Assembly (NCBI GenBank): GCA_020747015.1
Contig: JAGTJM010000012.1
Span: forward strand, 372,001-436,000
Reading direction: 5' to 3'
From: Pyrenochaeta sp. MPI-SDFR-AT-0127
Taxonomy: Eukaryota > Ascomycota > Dothideomycetes > Pleosporales > Cucurbitariaceae
DNA: 64,000 nucleotides
Shown here: positions 1 to 12,858 of the stretch, piece after piece
Layout of the letters: the number at the start of each line of letters is the position of its first letter
Numbering within the stretch: the first letter of the stretch is position 1
Notes under the pieces: model-generated
Seen by the model: the letters and a program-made list of their open reading frames with translations, nothing else
Databases searched by the model: none
What the model was told of the DNA's origin: nothing
Translations under genes and position numbers: made by a program

Positions 1-1651
1 GCTTACCTTGGCCAGGGGTGAGAAGCTTGCCATCCCATTCCGTAGCCGGGAATGGAGAGCCGGAAGCAAAGAGACAGCGGCCCTCAGTATTGAGGACAGC
101 CTCTTCGAATGTGCACTCAGACTTGCTTGAAGGGTTGGAGAGAGGGAAGATGATGGGCCTGTCGTTCAACTTCGCCATCTTCTGGAGGATGTCTTTATTG
201 AAGGCACCGCCAATTGTTGACAAGCCCATTAGGATAGTGGGTTGTACGTAATCAATGAGGCGAGCAAGAGACTGGTACTGGCGACCATTGTTATCGTCTC
301 GAGCAAAGTAGACCTTGTGGTCAGCTAGCTTGTCGCCGCGGTCGTTGGTAACGAGGCCATTTGAGTCCACAAACCAGAACTTGCGGCGGGCTTCCTCTTC
401 TGTCAGACCCTCCTTGATGAAGAACTCAACGATTTGCTTAGCTACACCAACACCGGCACTGCCGGCGCCGAGGAAAATAGCTTTATGGTCCTTGACAGGG
501 ACACCAGACGCCTTGACAGCGTTGATGAAGCCACCAACAATGACAGCGCCAGTACCCTGGACGTCGTCGTTGAACATGGTGTAGGTATTCTGGTAGCGCT
601 CAATGGCCGGGAAAGGGTTCTTGAAATCCTCAAACTGAATGACGATGCTGTCACACGATCAGCTTCCTGGACGGCCAAAGGATGGATAGAACATACCTTG
701 GCCACTTATCAGTGAGGGCAGCCATGAGCTCGTCCAAAAACTCTTTCTCCTCCTCGGCGGAGACCTTGGGTGTCCTGGAACCCATGTATAACGGGTCCTC
801 GCGAAGAGCCTTATTGCTTGTTCCCAGATCGAGGCAGAGGGGCAGTGTGCTGTCAGGCTTGATTCCCGCGCAGGCAGTGTACAGAGACAGCTTGCCGACA
901 GGAATACCCATGCCGTTCACACCAAGGTCTCCAAGACCCAGGATACGTGAGCCGTCTGTGAGAACGGTGATGTCAACCTCGTGGGGCCAATTGTCTAGAA
1001 TCTTGCGCAGGTTGCCACGGTCGTTCCATGACAGGTACATGCCCTCGGGTTGTGTCCAGATTTCGTGCCATCGTACGCAGGCCTCGCCGACAGTTGGGGT
1101 GTAGATAAGAGGCGTCAATTCCTAGCAAATGTAAGCGACAAGTTTTGGTGGTGTAGGAAAGCTGTGCCGCACCTTAATGTTTTCTCCTAGCAGTCTGTAG
1201 AAAAGATGAACATTTGTGGCCTTGAGGTGGACAAGGTACTGGAATTTCTCGATTGGTGTCGTCTTCATGGCCAGAAGTCTTAGGCCTGGAAGATGATCAG
1301 CGGGTGGCAATTTTCTTGGGCTTAAGCCACCTACAGCGCTGAGTCTGCACCTCGAAGCTCTCCACAGCTGGGGGAGTGAGGCCATACGTTCCCAGGTACT
1401 TGCGGACATCGGCAGTATTCGATGAGCAGTAGTCGCCACTCCTGGAGGCAAGTTAGCTATCTGCTGGTGGCAGAAAAGTGACGGGTTACGGACGTTGTGC
1501 TCAATTGCCTAGGAGGCAGACTGGGGCGGGTTGCTGAAGGCATGGTATGGTTTGCAACAGAGGCCATAGAACGAAGGAATCTGGGGCTGCGAAATGAAGG
1601 CTGGAGCTTCGACGAGGAAAGCGCGGCTTTTAAAGGACTTAGTCGCTGCAT
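1..1651 (-). CDS. Malic enzyme, probably mitochondrial (3' end outside window)
   Basis: Malic enzyme oxidatively decarboxylates malate to pyruvate, producing NADH or NADPH. Modelled exons on the minus strand: 1494-1651, 1335-1441, 1173-1285, 697-1121 and <1-647, with introns of 49-52 nt. Visible family motifs are TPLIYTPTVGEAC, LGDLGVNGMGIPVGKL, the NAD(P)-binding stretch IFLGAGSAGVGVAKQI, and a late PTILMGLSTIGGAFN segment. The N-terminus, rich in Arg/Ser/Leu with RQLSTTS, looks like a mitochondrial presequence. The start at 1651 is the first ATG of the frame. The first intron needs a weak GTCCGT donor to keep phase, so exon 1 is the least certain part. Cofactor preference cannot be told from the sequence. 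The C-terminus lies beyond base 1. Confidence 0.9.
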
Positions 1652-3677
1652 TGAGGATCTGAGACAACTGCCGCGGCACACCACCAGAGTTAACAAAAGA
1701 AATAGGAAGCTGGACCGCCTGGGAACGGGGGGGTTTTAGAGAACAGTCAGCCTATCGGAAGGGTGCAATACTCGCAGGGCGCCATTTTTGAGGAGAGCCG
1801 TCACCGCTGTCATAATTTCTCCAAGTCGGGAAGCTTAGACCAGGACCCTTTACGAGTCATGGTCGCCAAAAGACTTTCCCACCCGGCCATTCATCATTCC
1901 AATTGCACTTGAACCTGTTTGGAGCACACGATGCTAGCTGCGATTGAACCATTCTGCCACACCAGTGAGGATGCTCAGGCCCTTTCAATTCTTTCTCCCA
2001 GCACAAGCAAAAAACCATACAAGCACGCAGCGATTGCCCATCCAGTGCCCATGGGCAAGGTGATACTCGACCTGCTGCAGCCCTAGCGGGCAGGGGTGAT
2101 CGGGAGTGCATGGGTCGGGAAGAAACGGAAGCGCGCCCAAGTCCATCGCCCCTACGCGAAAACCGTTGGATGGGCCAGCCAATGTTTTCGAAGAATGGAT
2201 GTCCTCAGCACCCTTGGTTCCTGTTTGGCCTGGAACTAGGAATGCTTCCGCAGCTAACTGAGCCATCATCCGTTGCACTGCCTTCTGTGCTGATTCCAAC
2301 GACCGTGGACCGTTGTCCGTCAGCTCGAACTCTGTGCTCGCCTCGAGGGTTAGGCATCAAGAGGCATTTTAAGTTTGTCAAAGCTCTGCGCCGCTCTGGG
2401 ACGCGAATCCTATTATTAATCTTGCGTCGTGCCGTACCTACGGACGTGCAGGGGAGCATTGAGCGGCAAAAGCATTCCACGCACTAAAAGTATCAGCCTC
2501 AGGCCATTGTTGCTCCGTCCACGCGTGCGGATCCGCATACCCTAGCTAGAGCAAAAGATTTGCCTTTTCTGGAGCTTCAAGGAGCCAGAGTAGCTGCTCT
2601 TTGCTCAATGTCCGTCAACTAGAAAGCACGATAGTCCTTGTTGAAGATATTCAGGCTGATGCGACAGTACTTGCGGTGTGACACCCCTTGCTCATTCGCT
2701 TAGGAGCCGTTACCGCTCAGCACTGCACCCAGACTATCCCGGCATCTGCAAGAATGGGGTGGCATTTCACAAGGTCCCGGCCAATTGCTTTGGTCCGTAA
2801 AGTCCGAGACACGCGTGTAATCCATTGTGGGCCAGCGTTGGTGCAACACCAAACTATCGAATCGCTCGTGCTTCGAGGATTCGAAAGGAAAAGCAGCGCC
2901 ATCGGAACTGGGCCATGCTTGCGGCTAGACTAGCCTCTAAGAGGTCGCGGTTCGTTCCGACCTACCCTGATCGTCACAGCCTGCCCGAATGTGAAAATGC
3001 GGGGAGAACCTTTGGTGACTTGGAGGAGTCATCCATGTGGCGGCGAGACAGTCGGTCTGAGTGCAGTCGGACGCATTCGAGACCCCAACCTCGATGACTG
3101 GAGCACGCGATCTGATGGGGCTGTTGCATGAACGGGTAGGTGTACTAGGTGCGAAGACGAGCGAGCGAGAACAGTCTGGCCCACCTTCAGTGGCACCTTT
3201 TGCCCTATTCTGCAATGATCCATGTCGTGATTATCCACATTTTCTTTCTGCGAGAAAATGCGGCCAACGTCCGCTGGCTCCCTCATTGTGGAGTCTGGTC
3301 GGTGTTTGGCCGGAGTGTGTGGAGACCCGCCATGAGTATGCGCCGACATGAATGTATAAGTAGAGACCAGGTTGCTGCTCCACAGCGATCGATCGCAACT
3401 GTCAGAGCTGTCACAATTTCGATATCAGACGGCTATGGAAATTGACATGCCTTGGCGATGCAATGGAGAACGTGCGGGGTGGATCCTCCCCGGAGAGCTT
3501 GGCAGCATGACGTACTGGGAAGGTACGCGCTAGATCTGCATGCACCCTCGTCATTGTGACCATCGTGAACGCGTCGTGCTCGAAGCTTGAATTGCAGTAT
3601 CTATTCTGTCCTTGAGCTTGCTGTGTCTTCTTCTTGCCTCAATCGATTGCTTCTGAAGAATTGCTTGTACCAGGACA
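1652..3677. other. Intergenic, 2.0 kb
   Basis: Upstream regions of the malic enzyme (minus) and HAM1-like (plus) genes. Short open frames occur on both strands but none shows a recognisable protein, splice structure or conserved motif. No tRNA or repeat was seen. Confidence 0.5.
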
Positions 3678-6007
3678 ATGTCTCTGTCCTCTTGTTTCGG
3701 TTCCCGCAAACGCGATGACGACCAGCGGCCGCTGCTGCCTCAGGTAGGCTTGGAACCTGTGTACAAGCAAAAGTAGATAGACCCTAACGAGACGGTAGTA
3801 CCGCGATGATACGGCCCTACAGAGAGAGCTCCATCAAAAGCTCCACTCGTACCAGATGCTGAGGGCTCTTTCTCTGGGCTTCATGCCATCAAACGAACAA
3901 GTCATCATCAACCTCAGGAGCTTGTTGTCCGCGGATATCCTGAACCCAGAAAATCCAGACTTGAGTGATTCTGGCCGCCTACTTGTAAAGTTTACAAAGC
4001 AATGGCTCCATGAATTCATCGACACGCTCAATCACAAAAACAGCAAGGATCAGATACAAGACTTCCTCTGGTATCTTTCCAAGGCCAGAATCTCGGTCGA
4101 TGTAGAGGATATCGCCCGTCGAACTACACGGTCGAAGGCGAAAGCAGATGCTACTGCAGGTCAGTGTACACGCCTTGTTTGTGTAGGTACCAGCTAACGT
4201 GGGAAAAGCCTACCAAAGCCTCCAAACCTTTGGATCACTGCTCCTCACTAACACTGACTTCCGCATCTTTCTGTCTGACCTTAATACCGTCGGTCGAGAA
4301 GTCTTCAAGGACACCGCCTTCACCCTGTCTGAGGTAGCAAAACAGGCTGGCGAACAGATTGAGCCATCCGAGACAGAGCAAAAGGCATTGAAAGAGCCAG
4401 GTGCAGATGAGGGTCCCGCGCCATCTGCTGAGGATCTTAACGGCGAAGTCACCGAGGTCGCCAAGGTGGTTGGCTCGAGCGCCCTCGAGGTCGCCAAAGA
4501 GGCAGATAAAAGCTTAGCAAACAAGCTTCAGGGCGATGAGGGCGAGTCTCTGTTGTTCAGACTGAAAAAGACCGTCACAAACCTTAGGCAAAAGCGCGAC
4601 TACAATGAATCGGTCTCAGTATTGGCCAAGCTTCTCCAGCGATATGCCTTGGCATACTCTCGCACCATTGAGGACGCCATGGGCACTGTTCAAAACGACG
4701 TTGAACCAAACCTCGAGATGGAGAAAGCAGTGACCAACTTTTGGACTTTTATCAGCTCCTTTGGGGATGCAGAGGAATGGAAGAAGCTTGAGGATTCTTT
4801 CCACAAAGTGCTGGAGCATTCAAAGAAGGACCCCGAGTTTGAGGACCTACTCATCGACATTGGAAATTCGCTCCAAAAGCTATTGACAGACCCAGACTTC
4901 TTTGATCATGTTGATGAGAAATTCCAAGAGCTTCGCAAGAAGGCCAAGGGAGTAGGCTCCGAGTCGTCGCTTAGGCAAGATGTTGACGTGTTCTTCGAGC
5001 AGGCTCAAAGGACGTTTGTTGCAGTCACACGCGACCAAGATATTGCAAAACTGATCAAGACGTCGATTAGAGTTTGGAACATTTTGTCTCCAAAGCATTC
5101 CTACACCAACAACGAACTAATACAGGATGCTATCAATGTCTTTGTTCCTCTCGGCATCCAGGCCATCCAGTACATCCCCATTCCTCGCCTGGAGATCTCG
5201 ACTCCCGAGGTTGATATGCTGCTCGAGAATCTCATCATCGAGCCAGGAAAGACAGTCAACCACACCTCCTTCCTCCCCTTCCGCTTCCGTGTAGAGACAT
5301 ACAACGACTTTGAGCTGCGCAAGGCCCGCTTCCGCGTTGCTTCCAAGGTCACATCGAAATTCACCATTAAAATCGACGGCCTATCCTTCCGCGCCGATGA
5401 GATTGGTTTCCTTCTCCGAGCACACTCTGGCCTCCTCCGCCTCGCAGACGAAGGTATCGCATCCTTCCAGCTCGACGAGCGCGGCATCGACATCCATCTC
5501 GACGTCGAAGTCGGCAAGGAGAAATTGGAGCAAATCCTGACCCTCAAGGCTGTACGAGTGCACATCCACAAGCTCTCTTACAACCTCCGCAAATCCAAGT
5601 TTAGCCTCCTCGGCTGGCTCTTCAGGCCACTCCTCCGCCCAATCATCCGCAAAGTCATGGAAAAGCAGATGGCCCATGGTATCGCCGACGCCATCCACGC
5701 TGCTAACCGTGAATTGCTGTTTGCCCGTGAAAGGCTGCGGGCGACTAGGATCTCGGACCCAGAGGACCTCAAGACGTTCTTCAAGGCTGTTCTAACGAGA
5801 CTCAAGCCGGCCGAGGACCCAGACCTGTATACACGTGTTGGTGTCGCGGAGCCCGGCAAGGGCGTGTTCAAGGGCAAGTATGCACCTGGCAGCGTTGTCA
5901 AGCTATGGGAGGAGGAGGGGAGAAGGGCAACCGAGAGGATTGATGATTGGGACGAAGGTGGCTGGAGGAACGATGTTTTTGATTTGCATGCTATGGCGCT
6001 TTCTTGA
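3678..6007 (+). CDS. HAM1-like protein (DUF5923/DUF4449 family)
   Basis: Three exons, 3678-3743, 3799-4159 and 4209-6007, give 741 residues in a closed frame; introns are 55 and 49 nt. The N-terminal half is helical and acidic, beginning with a short basic exon, and carries MPSNEQVIINLRSLL and a TNTDFRIFLSDLN stretch typical of the fungal HAM1-like N-terminal family. The C-terminal half, with GLSFRADEIGFLLRAHSG and a following basic LRKSKFSLLGWLFRP segment, matches the HAM1-like C-terminal domain. Its alternating beta pattern recalls lipid-binding BPI/TULIP folds; that resemblance is inference. The family is widespread in filamentous fungi and poorly understood; a link to hyphal growth or membrane lipids is only suggestive. 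No signal peptide or membrane helix is evident. Confidence 0.88.
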
Positions 6008-6382
6008 CCACTCTGAGTATTATGCTTCGCGGTTCGGGATAACAAGATTTGTTAATTATTTGGTGGCACATCAGGACCAATTTGGGGGTTGGGGGATTAT
6101 GTTTAAGGTTTCTCGGTTTCATTTCTGTACACAATATTCAATGCTCTAATGTAATCTGCATGTATACATAATGTTTGAATATCAATAGCACGAAATGCCT
6201 TCTTTTTTGAGCTCCAGTGTACTCCGAGAACGCCAGCTCAAGAGCCATAACCAAGATGACTCAAGCAGCTCTATGATACACCACTGCACAAAGTTCTCTT
6301 TCTTCCAACAAGTCAGCGTCCACCACAACACCTGCAAATGCAGATATAGCCTTTTGACCATCTCCTCCAATCTTGAATGCGT
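6008..6382. other. Convergent intergenic region, 375 bp
   Basis: Lies between the 3' ends of the HAM1-like and OST3-like genes. It is T-rich after the plus-strand stop and presumably holds both 3' UTRs and poly(A) sites. No other feature seen. Confidence 0.5.
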
Positions 6383-7429
6383 CTAGAACGGAGGCAGCCA
6401 GAATTGGTATCCGCCATTCTTCATTCGGAAGACACTGAGCAGGAAGCTGTACATGCAGAGCAACACAGCACTCCACAAGAAGACAGCAAACTGCTGGGCT
6501 CTTGGATCCTTGATTCTGGGAACTTTGAGTGCTAGGGAAATGGTTGCAAAGGCCAGGACACCATAAATAGCTGCAACAATCTGCGACTCAAGCCCAAACT
6601 GATTGCTGAATCCGCCAGCGAAGTAGCTAATGCCACCTTTGCCATCGCCAGAGACATATGGCGTCTTCCTGATGTGGTTGAACATGTGGCCACTTGTGAA
6701 TAGGAGAACAGTGATCAGGCTGATCGCAGCCCAGAGGTTGCGGTTCTGTACGATGGGGATGATGTAGGGCGAAGCGACAGCGATGAGTGTAATGACGCCA
6801 AGGACACCAACAGTTACGGAGATGATCTTGACCCAATTGATGGGTCGGGAGATGGAAGGCTTGGGGACATCACTGGGGATTTGGCGGGAGATCCAGGCAT
6901 GAATTTGCTCCGCAGATTGCGGGCTACTAAATGTCAGCCATTGAACCCAGCATACGGTGTGAGCAGATTGAACTTACCCAGCGGTAAAGTCGAAGCGAAT
7001 TGGCTGCGAGTCAACCCTCGCGTTAGCACCAATAGTGGGGTGGAAGTAGAGTAGGACGGGAGCCGTTTGCAGCTGCATCGACTGGAAAGTATTCTTTCCA
7101 TCCACAAAATCCAGCGTACCAAACACGAGTCTTGTCTTCCCATCCTTGTCACCCTTTACCCAGCTTTTCCCTAACAAATCCCACTCGGGCTGGAATTCTC
7201 TACATAATTGGCAACCAAATCTTGTCTCCAGCGCCGTCAGCAAAACAGCAACAGAATAATCCCTGGGCGCTTTGGTCAAATGGGCATAGCCGGCGTCGTC
7301 GAGCTTAAGAGGGTGGCCGACAGAGAGCGATTTGGCGCGAGAGTCCTGGAAGCGATCGCCCGAGGATTTCTTAGCTGCAAGAGCTGTAAAGGGCAGCAAG
7401 GATGCTGTGAGGAGCTGTAGCCACCGCAT
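6383..7429 (-). CDS. OST3: Oligosaccharyltransferase subunit Ost3/Ost6
   Basis: Subunit of the ER oligosaccharyltransferase that transfers the glycan to Asn; Ost3/Ost6 are thioredoxin-like oxidoreductases that help difficult sites. Two exons, 6978-7429 and 6383-6926, give 331 residues. The start at 7429 is the first ATG and gives a signal peptide ending near LAA. The lumenal domain holds the redox pair in FGCQLCREF (CxxC). Four hydrophobic helices follow (around KIISVTVGVLGVITL, LWAAISLITVLLF, IVAAIYGVLAFATI and AVFLWSAVLLCMY), the family topology. The intron acceptor is a tandem TAGTAG: ending at 6927 gives 331 residues, ending at 6924 drops one Ser (330); both keep frame. A GG..Y-like C-terminus ends QFWLPPF. 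Confidence 0.93.
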
Positions 7430-7833
7430 TGTGTCGGTGATGGGAATGTGTGGGGTTGGACGAGGCTTGAAGAAGAGCTGCGGAGAGGACTCGATGCTTC
7501 GTGAACGTGGCCTTGAGAGCTCGGAGGTCGGAGCATGCGTAATTGCCAAGATGCAGGGATGCAGGCGCGATAGGCATCATGAATACCACCATGCTTCTTT
7601 ACACCTCTTGAATGAGACTTTCGTAGTGGTTGAAATTGTTTTGTGTATCTGGACTCCTTATTGGTATTCATCATTCTATTTAACTTTATCGTTTGAGTTG
7701 CGCAGAGTTGTAGTCTTGGCAACGAACTGGGCAGTGTTTGTTTACCCAAGTCGCGTCCACTGTAAACCCCACCACATACGACCATACACCCACCCCTAGG
7801 CCCGTCTCACATCATTTGAATAGCTATTCGACC
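7430..7833. other. Divergent promoter region, 404 bp
   Basis: Shared upstream region of OST3 (minus) and the coiled-coil gene (plus). No clear TATA box or named motif recognised. Confidence 0.4.
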
Positions 7834-10059
7834 ATGGCCGTAACTATGGACAGAGATATAGATACAAATTGGGAGATGAAAGATGTGAGTGATAGGGCCG
7901 CCGCTTCCTCATCACCCATCACCGAACCCCTTCTGTTGGAAGGTTTTCACCTTGACAAACACCGACTAACCCACCCAGCTCCAACATTCGCTGCGGAATG
8001 CGACTCTCGAACTCAACCTCGAACGAAGTAAGCATTCAGTGGAGATCGTTGCCAAGAACGAAGAAATCCGGAAACTGCGAGTGAGCCAGTGCCTCCTGCA
8101 GGACGACAACAACGATCTGCACGAGCAGCTCGAAGAGGAACAAGCTCGCTCAGATGATCTGGAGAACGCGCTAGACGAGGCTCTTGCTCAGCTAGACGAA
8201 CAGAGAGCGGAAGGTGAAGCAACGCAGAATCAGAATCGCACGCAGGCGCGAGAAGTCGCAAATCTTAGGGTGAGCGACTCAGTACTAGCATTGGCCAAAG
8301 CAATACTAACATCCACTAGGCCGAACTTAAGGCTATGGAAAACGTCACGTCTGACTCCAATAAGATCCTCTCAGAAAAGCTTGCTCTTTCCCGCGAACTC
8401 GCATCACTACGCCCAGAAGTCGAACACCTACGCGCCCAAGTCGAATCAAATCAAGGCCTTCTGACAGAAAAACTCGCGCTCCAGCGTCAATTAACAACGC
8501 TGCAAGTGGAGCTTGAGAACGAGAAGCGATCCGCCTCCCGCACACTAGCAAAGCAAGGGAAGAAGATGGAACAGGACGAGGATGCCCGTAGCAGCTTGGA
8601 GGAAGTGCGTAGAGAGCTTGCAAAGGAGAAGAAAGACCGTATGAAGGCCGAGAGTGCACTCGCCAAGGCAGAGAAAGCTATGGAGCAAGTTCAGACGGAT
8701 CTGGAGTCACAGCAGCAGGCTACGGAACGCCTGCAGGTGAAGGTAGAAAAATTGTCCAAGAAGGATGCTGGAAAGGCAACCAAGCGGGACGAGGCTCATG
8801 ATGCCGCCATTGAAGAGCTCCGCGAAGAGTTGGAGCAGGAGAAGGCTGCACGCCAGAAAGCTGAGAAAGTGAACAAGACCTTAAGCGGGCGTGACGTGGA
8901 GATTGATGAGCTACGGGAAGCGCTCGAGCAAGAGAGGCGTGAGCGTCAGAAAGCAGAGAAAGCGTCAAGAAAGGGTACGCAGCAGGGCGATCCTCAAGGT
9001 GAAGCTGTGAGGAAAGAGCTGGAAGAGGAGAAGCGCGAGCGTAAGAAGCAGGACAAGGAATATACCAAGACGCTTGCTGAGTTGCACGGTCGAAACACTG
9101 TCCTGGACGACAAACTCACAGCTTTCCGCGAGAAGCTGCGTACTACCAAAGAGAAGCTGAAGGAGAAGGAAGCCGAGTTGGAGAGGGTTGACAGAGCCCA
9201 AACCGCACCGCCTGTCAAAGCCACAGCTGCAACCAATACGAAACCCCCTGTGAAGACTGCAAGGAAGCGTATGGCTGCAACTGTGGAGCCCGAGACCAAC
9301 CTGGGAACGCCTGGAGACGGCTTTCAAGCGAAGAAAACGAAGCGTGGTACTTCAGTTTCTGCGGTCGGTGACACATCTACATTCTCATTGACACCATTCC
9401 TCAACCGTGCCGCAAGCGTTGCAGCTGGCAGTCCAATCGCTGAGGAGGAAGAGGAAGAAGAAGAAGAAATCCAGCCAGAGCTCACCCCTACCGCCCAGCC
9501 CAAGAAAGCCCCCAAAAAGATTGCCCTGCCCAAGGTGAAAGCACTTGCACCAGCCGCATCGAACAAGGCCAATGCAAAGCCTCGCAAGAAAACCGCCGTT
9601 CCTGCTCTCGAAATGGTGACCGAAGAAGCATCCGAGCATTCAATTCACGTCTCCAAGGATAATTCTGAGAATGCACCCATTACTGTGCCACTCAAAGACG
9701 CCGACGAGGGAGCCTCAACAAAGTCTAAACCTATCGTCCCTAAGTTTAAGCCGCGCAAATCCCTCATGTCCTTTGCCACATTCGCCGAGGAGCCTGCTGC
9801 GGAGAAGAAAAAGAAGCGCAAGCTTGGAGCCGGCGCTGGTAAGACACTCTTTGATGCTGAGGACGTCGAAGATGCTGCGCCCTTGAAGCCAGTTGGTGCC
9901 AGTAAGGGCTTGTTTGCGGCAAGGGCTTTGGGCAAGAGTGTGTTGGGGAAGAATGGACAGCAGCGCCCCATTTCAGGCGGGTTTGGTATGTTGAGTGAGG
10001 AGGCGTTTACGTTCAGCCCTCTCAAGAAAGACAGGAGAGGCGCAAGTATGCTGAAGTAA
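7834..10059 (+). CDS. Long coiled-coil protein with basic, disordered C-terminus
   Basis: Three exons, 7834-7884, 7979-8269 and 8320-10059, give 693 residues; both introns are phase 0 (94 and 50 nt). From about residue 18 to 420 the protein is almost unbroken heptad-like coiled coil rich in Glu, Lys, Leu and Gln. It is followed by a Pro/Ala/Lys-rich tail with an acidic run (encoded by a GAG/GAA repeat near 9445) and several basic clusters (KKTKRG, KPRKKT, EKKKKRKLG) that could be nuclear localisation signals. The C-terminus holds a short patch, FTFSPLKKDRR, and a preceding GLFAARALGKS, which stand out from the low-complexity surroundings. I do not recognise the family. A cytoskeletal, spindle or nuclear scaffold role is possible on composition alone. 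Confidence 0.85.
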
Positions 10060-11692
10060 GGCGAGGCTTTCAAAGTGATTATGGTATAACGTAGCTTGGT
10101 GGTGTACTATCTTTTTGGCTTCCAGCTTTGGAAGCTTGCATCCATAGGAGTTTCTTCGACATGTGCTGTTTCAATTTACCTCTTGAGTCCAAAATGCGTG
10201 CATCTCCACTTCCTTACGGTCAGCAAGGCGCTGTCCAGCACTATCTACGCGCTTGAACCCTTGAAGCCACGTGCGGTAAGACATGGCGATGCGGCGTCAT
10301 CGACCAGACCATGCTAGGCAGCGTTACTGTGCCACTATCAAACATAGACGCGCACGGTACCCTTAGACTGGGCGACAATGATGGATAGGTTGCCCTGCGT
10401 AGGATGTTCCAAGTGGCTTCGGCACAGTAAGGTCCCCAATGAGGCATTGTCAACTAAGAACAATGGAGAGCCATCGTGCGGAGGGCCTAAAGGGGCAGTG
10501 CATCCTTTGGGCGCCGATCCCGCATTTCGAGAAGCGAACGTTCACCGGAGACTCAGATGGGTCGAATACGAATGCGGTGAAAAAAGTCAAAGGATTTTAT
10601 GCAATTATCATACAATGCGATGGAGCGGAGTTGTGCTTTGACCGGTGTGCAAACCGAAGTACGAAAAAAGGAGATGTCTTTCGATTTGGCGCGCACAACA
10701 CAGCCTTTGCGCCATAATTGCGCTCCAATCGAGCATGCGACGGTGCATTCTGCGAGGCTTTGAGATTCCTGGAAGAATGGGTGACGAGAGCAGAAGTCCG
10801 GTTTGGCAGTGAGAAACCATCCTGCCACCACCAACATGACCGAAGGTTCTGTGCCTGAGCGCTTGCAACGGAAATAACAAAAGGCGCCAAAGGCCAGCAT
10901 CAGCCTCTTTGACCATGTCCGTCGCCGCACTCGCCACAATGCTTCTCCTACTCCATCGGCAGGGCTGACCCAAGCCCCAGGCACCCTTTGCCCAGAAATG
11001 GCGCGTGACGATAGGTTCGGCAGAATCGGCAAACCCAGTACCAAAACACAAATCGTTGACGTCGGGCATCTTCAAGACGGCGTGTGTATGGTCGGCTCAT
11101 CGTATTGATTCTGCCTCGGAGACGTCACGAGTGCACCGGTAGCCCACGGATTGAGGTCGGGCAATGGTACGGCTCCCGTGTTAGCCGACCTGTGATTGCT
11201 AGTCCCGCCTTGGGGCGTGGGCGGTTTGCAGATCTCACGTGGCGGATATTGTGAGGCCTTTGACCTTTAGCCACGACAAAGGCAGTTTCAAGTCGTGGCA
11301 TCCGAGGAATGCTCCTGTTCACGATCAACGGTGAGTCGCGCAATGAGTATTCTCCATGGTGAAGTATGTATGGGTATTCAACAGTCTGAAATGCCCGTGT
11401 TCATCCCTAATCGTGAGCAAGATCCAGAGACTTTTTTGCAATCGCGAGATCCCAAGCACAGCCCCCTCAAGGACGGCCAAGGGCTAGCACCGAGTGGGCG
11501 CAGGGATGTGCTAGCTTCCCCGCTTCTGAGTCTGTTTCGTGGTTTGATCCATATAAACCTCCACCATACTCCACCCAAGAAATGCCTATATCTCAAACCC
11601 ACATTCCACACACTGTTGCCGAGTCAACTACTTCCTCGACGCAGCCCATACTTTACGATAATCCCACTACCCATACCACCAGCATAGCAACG
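10060..11692. other. Intergenic, 1.6 kb
   Basis: Downstream of the coiled-coil gene and upstream of the stomatin-like gene. A catataaa (TATA-like) sequence lies at about 11549, roughly 140 bp before the stomatin start. Open frames here, such as one on the minus strand at about 10553-11044, have no recognisable motifs. Confidence 0.45.
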
Positions 11693-12858
11693 ATGAGCGA
11701 CATTAATGGAAAAGCCCCGGTGAATGGCGCTGGGCCTGCCCATGCTGATGAACCCATTATCAAGGTTCAACCACCGCGACGAGAGGACCTGCAGCCCAGT
11801 TACGCCAGAGTCATCAAAGCTGATGACGCCGATGCTGATACCAATGGCTGGTACGGAGCGATGGTATGTTGCTACTGATTTGGTGTGTTTTCTTCGCCTA
11901 TCTAACTGCATATCAGATCAACACTCTCGGCGGCTGTATTGGCACCCTGGGCGCAATCCCATGCTGTATTGTCTGCCCGAACCCTTATAAGCCCGTCAAC
12001 CAGGGCAATGTTGGCCTTGTTACCAAGTTTGGTCGATTCGCGCGCGCCGTGGACCCAGGTCTCGTGTACATTAACCCCCTGTCCGAGCACCTCGTCCAGG
12101 TCGACATTAAGATTCAGATTGTCGAAGTGCCCAAGCAGATTTGCATGACCAAGGACAATGTCTCGCTTCAGCTTACTTCGGTCATCTACTACCGCATCAC
12201 ATCGCCACACAAGGCAGCCTTCAGCATCAGCAACATCCGCCAGGCGCTTGTTGAGCGCACCCAGACGACTCTCCGCCACGTCGTCGGCGCCCGCGTGCTC
12301 CAGGACGTGATTGAGCGCCGCGAGGAAATTGCCCAGTCCATCCGCGAAATCATCGAGGAGACTGCGCTCGGCTGGGGTGTCGAGGTTGAATCCATGCTCG
12401 TCAAAGACATCATTTTCTCCCAAGAATTGCAGGACTCTCTCTCCATGGCTGCCCAGTCAAAGCGAACTGGTGAGGCAAAGGTCATTGCTGCCCGTGCTGA
12501 AGTCGAGGCCGCCAAAGTAAGTCCACTCCACCCAACCACCCCACAACCCCTTTTGCTACCCAATTCCATCCACAACAACAAGAATATCGGCTAATTATAA
12601 ACGCAGTTAATGCGGCGCGCGGCAGATATATTATCCTCTGCGCCGGCGATGCAAATTCGTTATCTTGAAGCGATGCAGGCGATGGCGAAATCTGGAAACT
12701 CGAAGATCATTTTCATGCCAGGACCAACCAACGCAGGTAATTTTGCGGCACCCACAATGGCGACTGAAGGCGAATCTGCAAACCAAGGGGGATCTTCAAA
12801 CCAAGGTGATGATGTGGTTCAGCAGGTCATTAACGCGCGTATGTTTGAAGATATGTAA
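11693..12858 (+). CDS. Stomatin-like SPFH/band 7 membrane protein
   Basis: Stomatins are membrane-inserted scaffold proteins that oligomerise and organise membrane microdomains. Three exons, 11693-11863, 11917-12516 and 12607-12858, give 340 residues; introns are 53 and 90 nt, phase 0. After a soluble N-terminus of about 60 residues there is a Cys-rich hydrophobic hairpin (GGCIGTLGAIPCCIVCPNPY) of the kind that is palmitoylated in stomatins. The SPFH domain follows (LVTKFGRFARAVDPGLVYINP through LVKDIIF), then the signature SMAAQSKRTGEAKVIAARAE helix and a C-terminal oligomerisation segment with MQIRYLEAM. The SPFH hallmarks QRTGxA.VIxAxAE are close to consensus. It may be at the plasma membrane or in mitochondria; the sequence does not decide. 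Confidence 0.93.

Noticed and set aside
2522..2527. ACGCGT as an MCB site
   Set aside because: It is in a region without a replication gene; the hexamer recurs by chance.
10553..11044. 163-codon minus-strand open frame in the 10-11.7 kb gap
   Set aside because: No motif, no signal, no family resemblance; random open frame.
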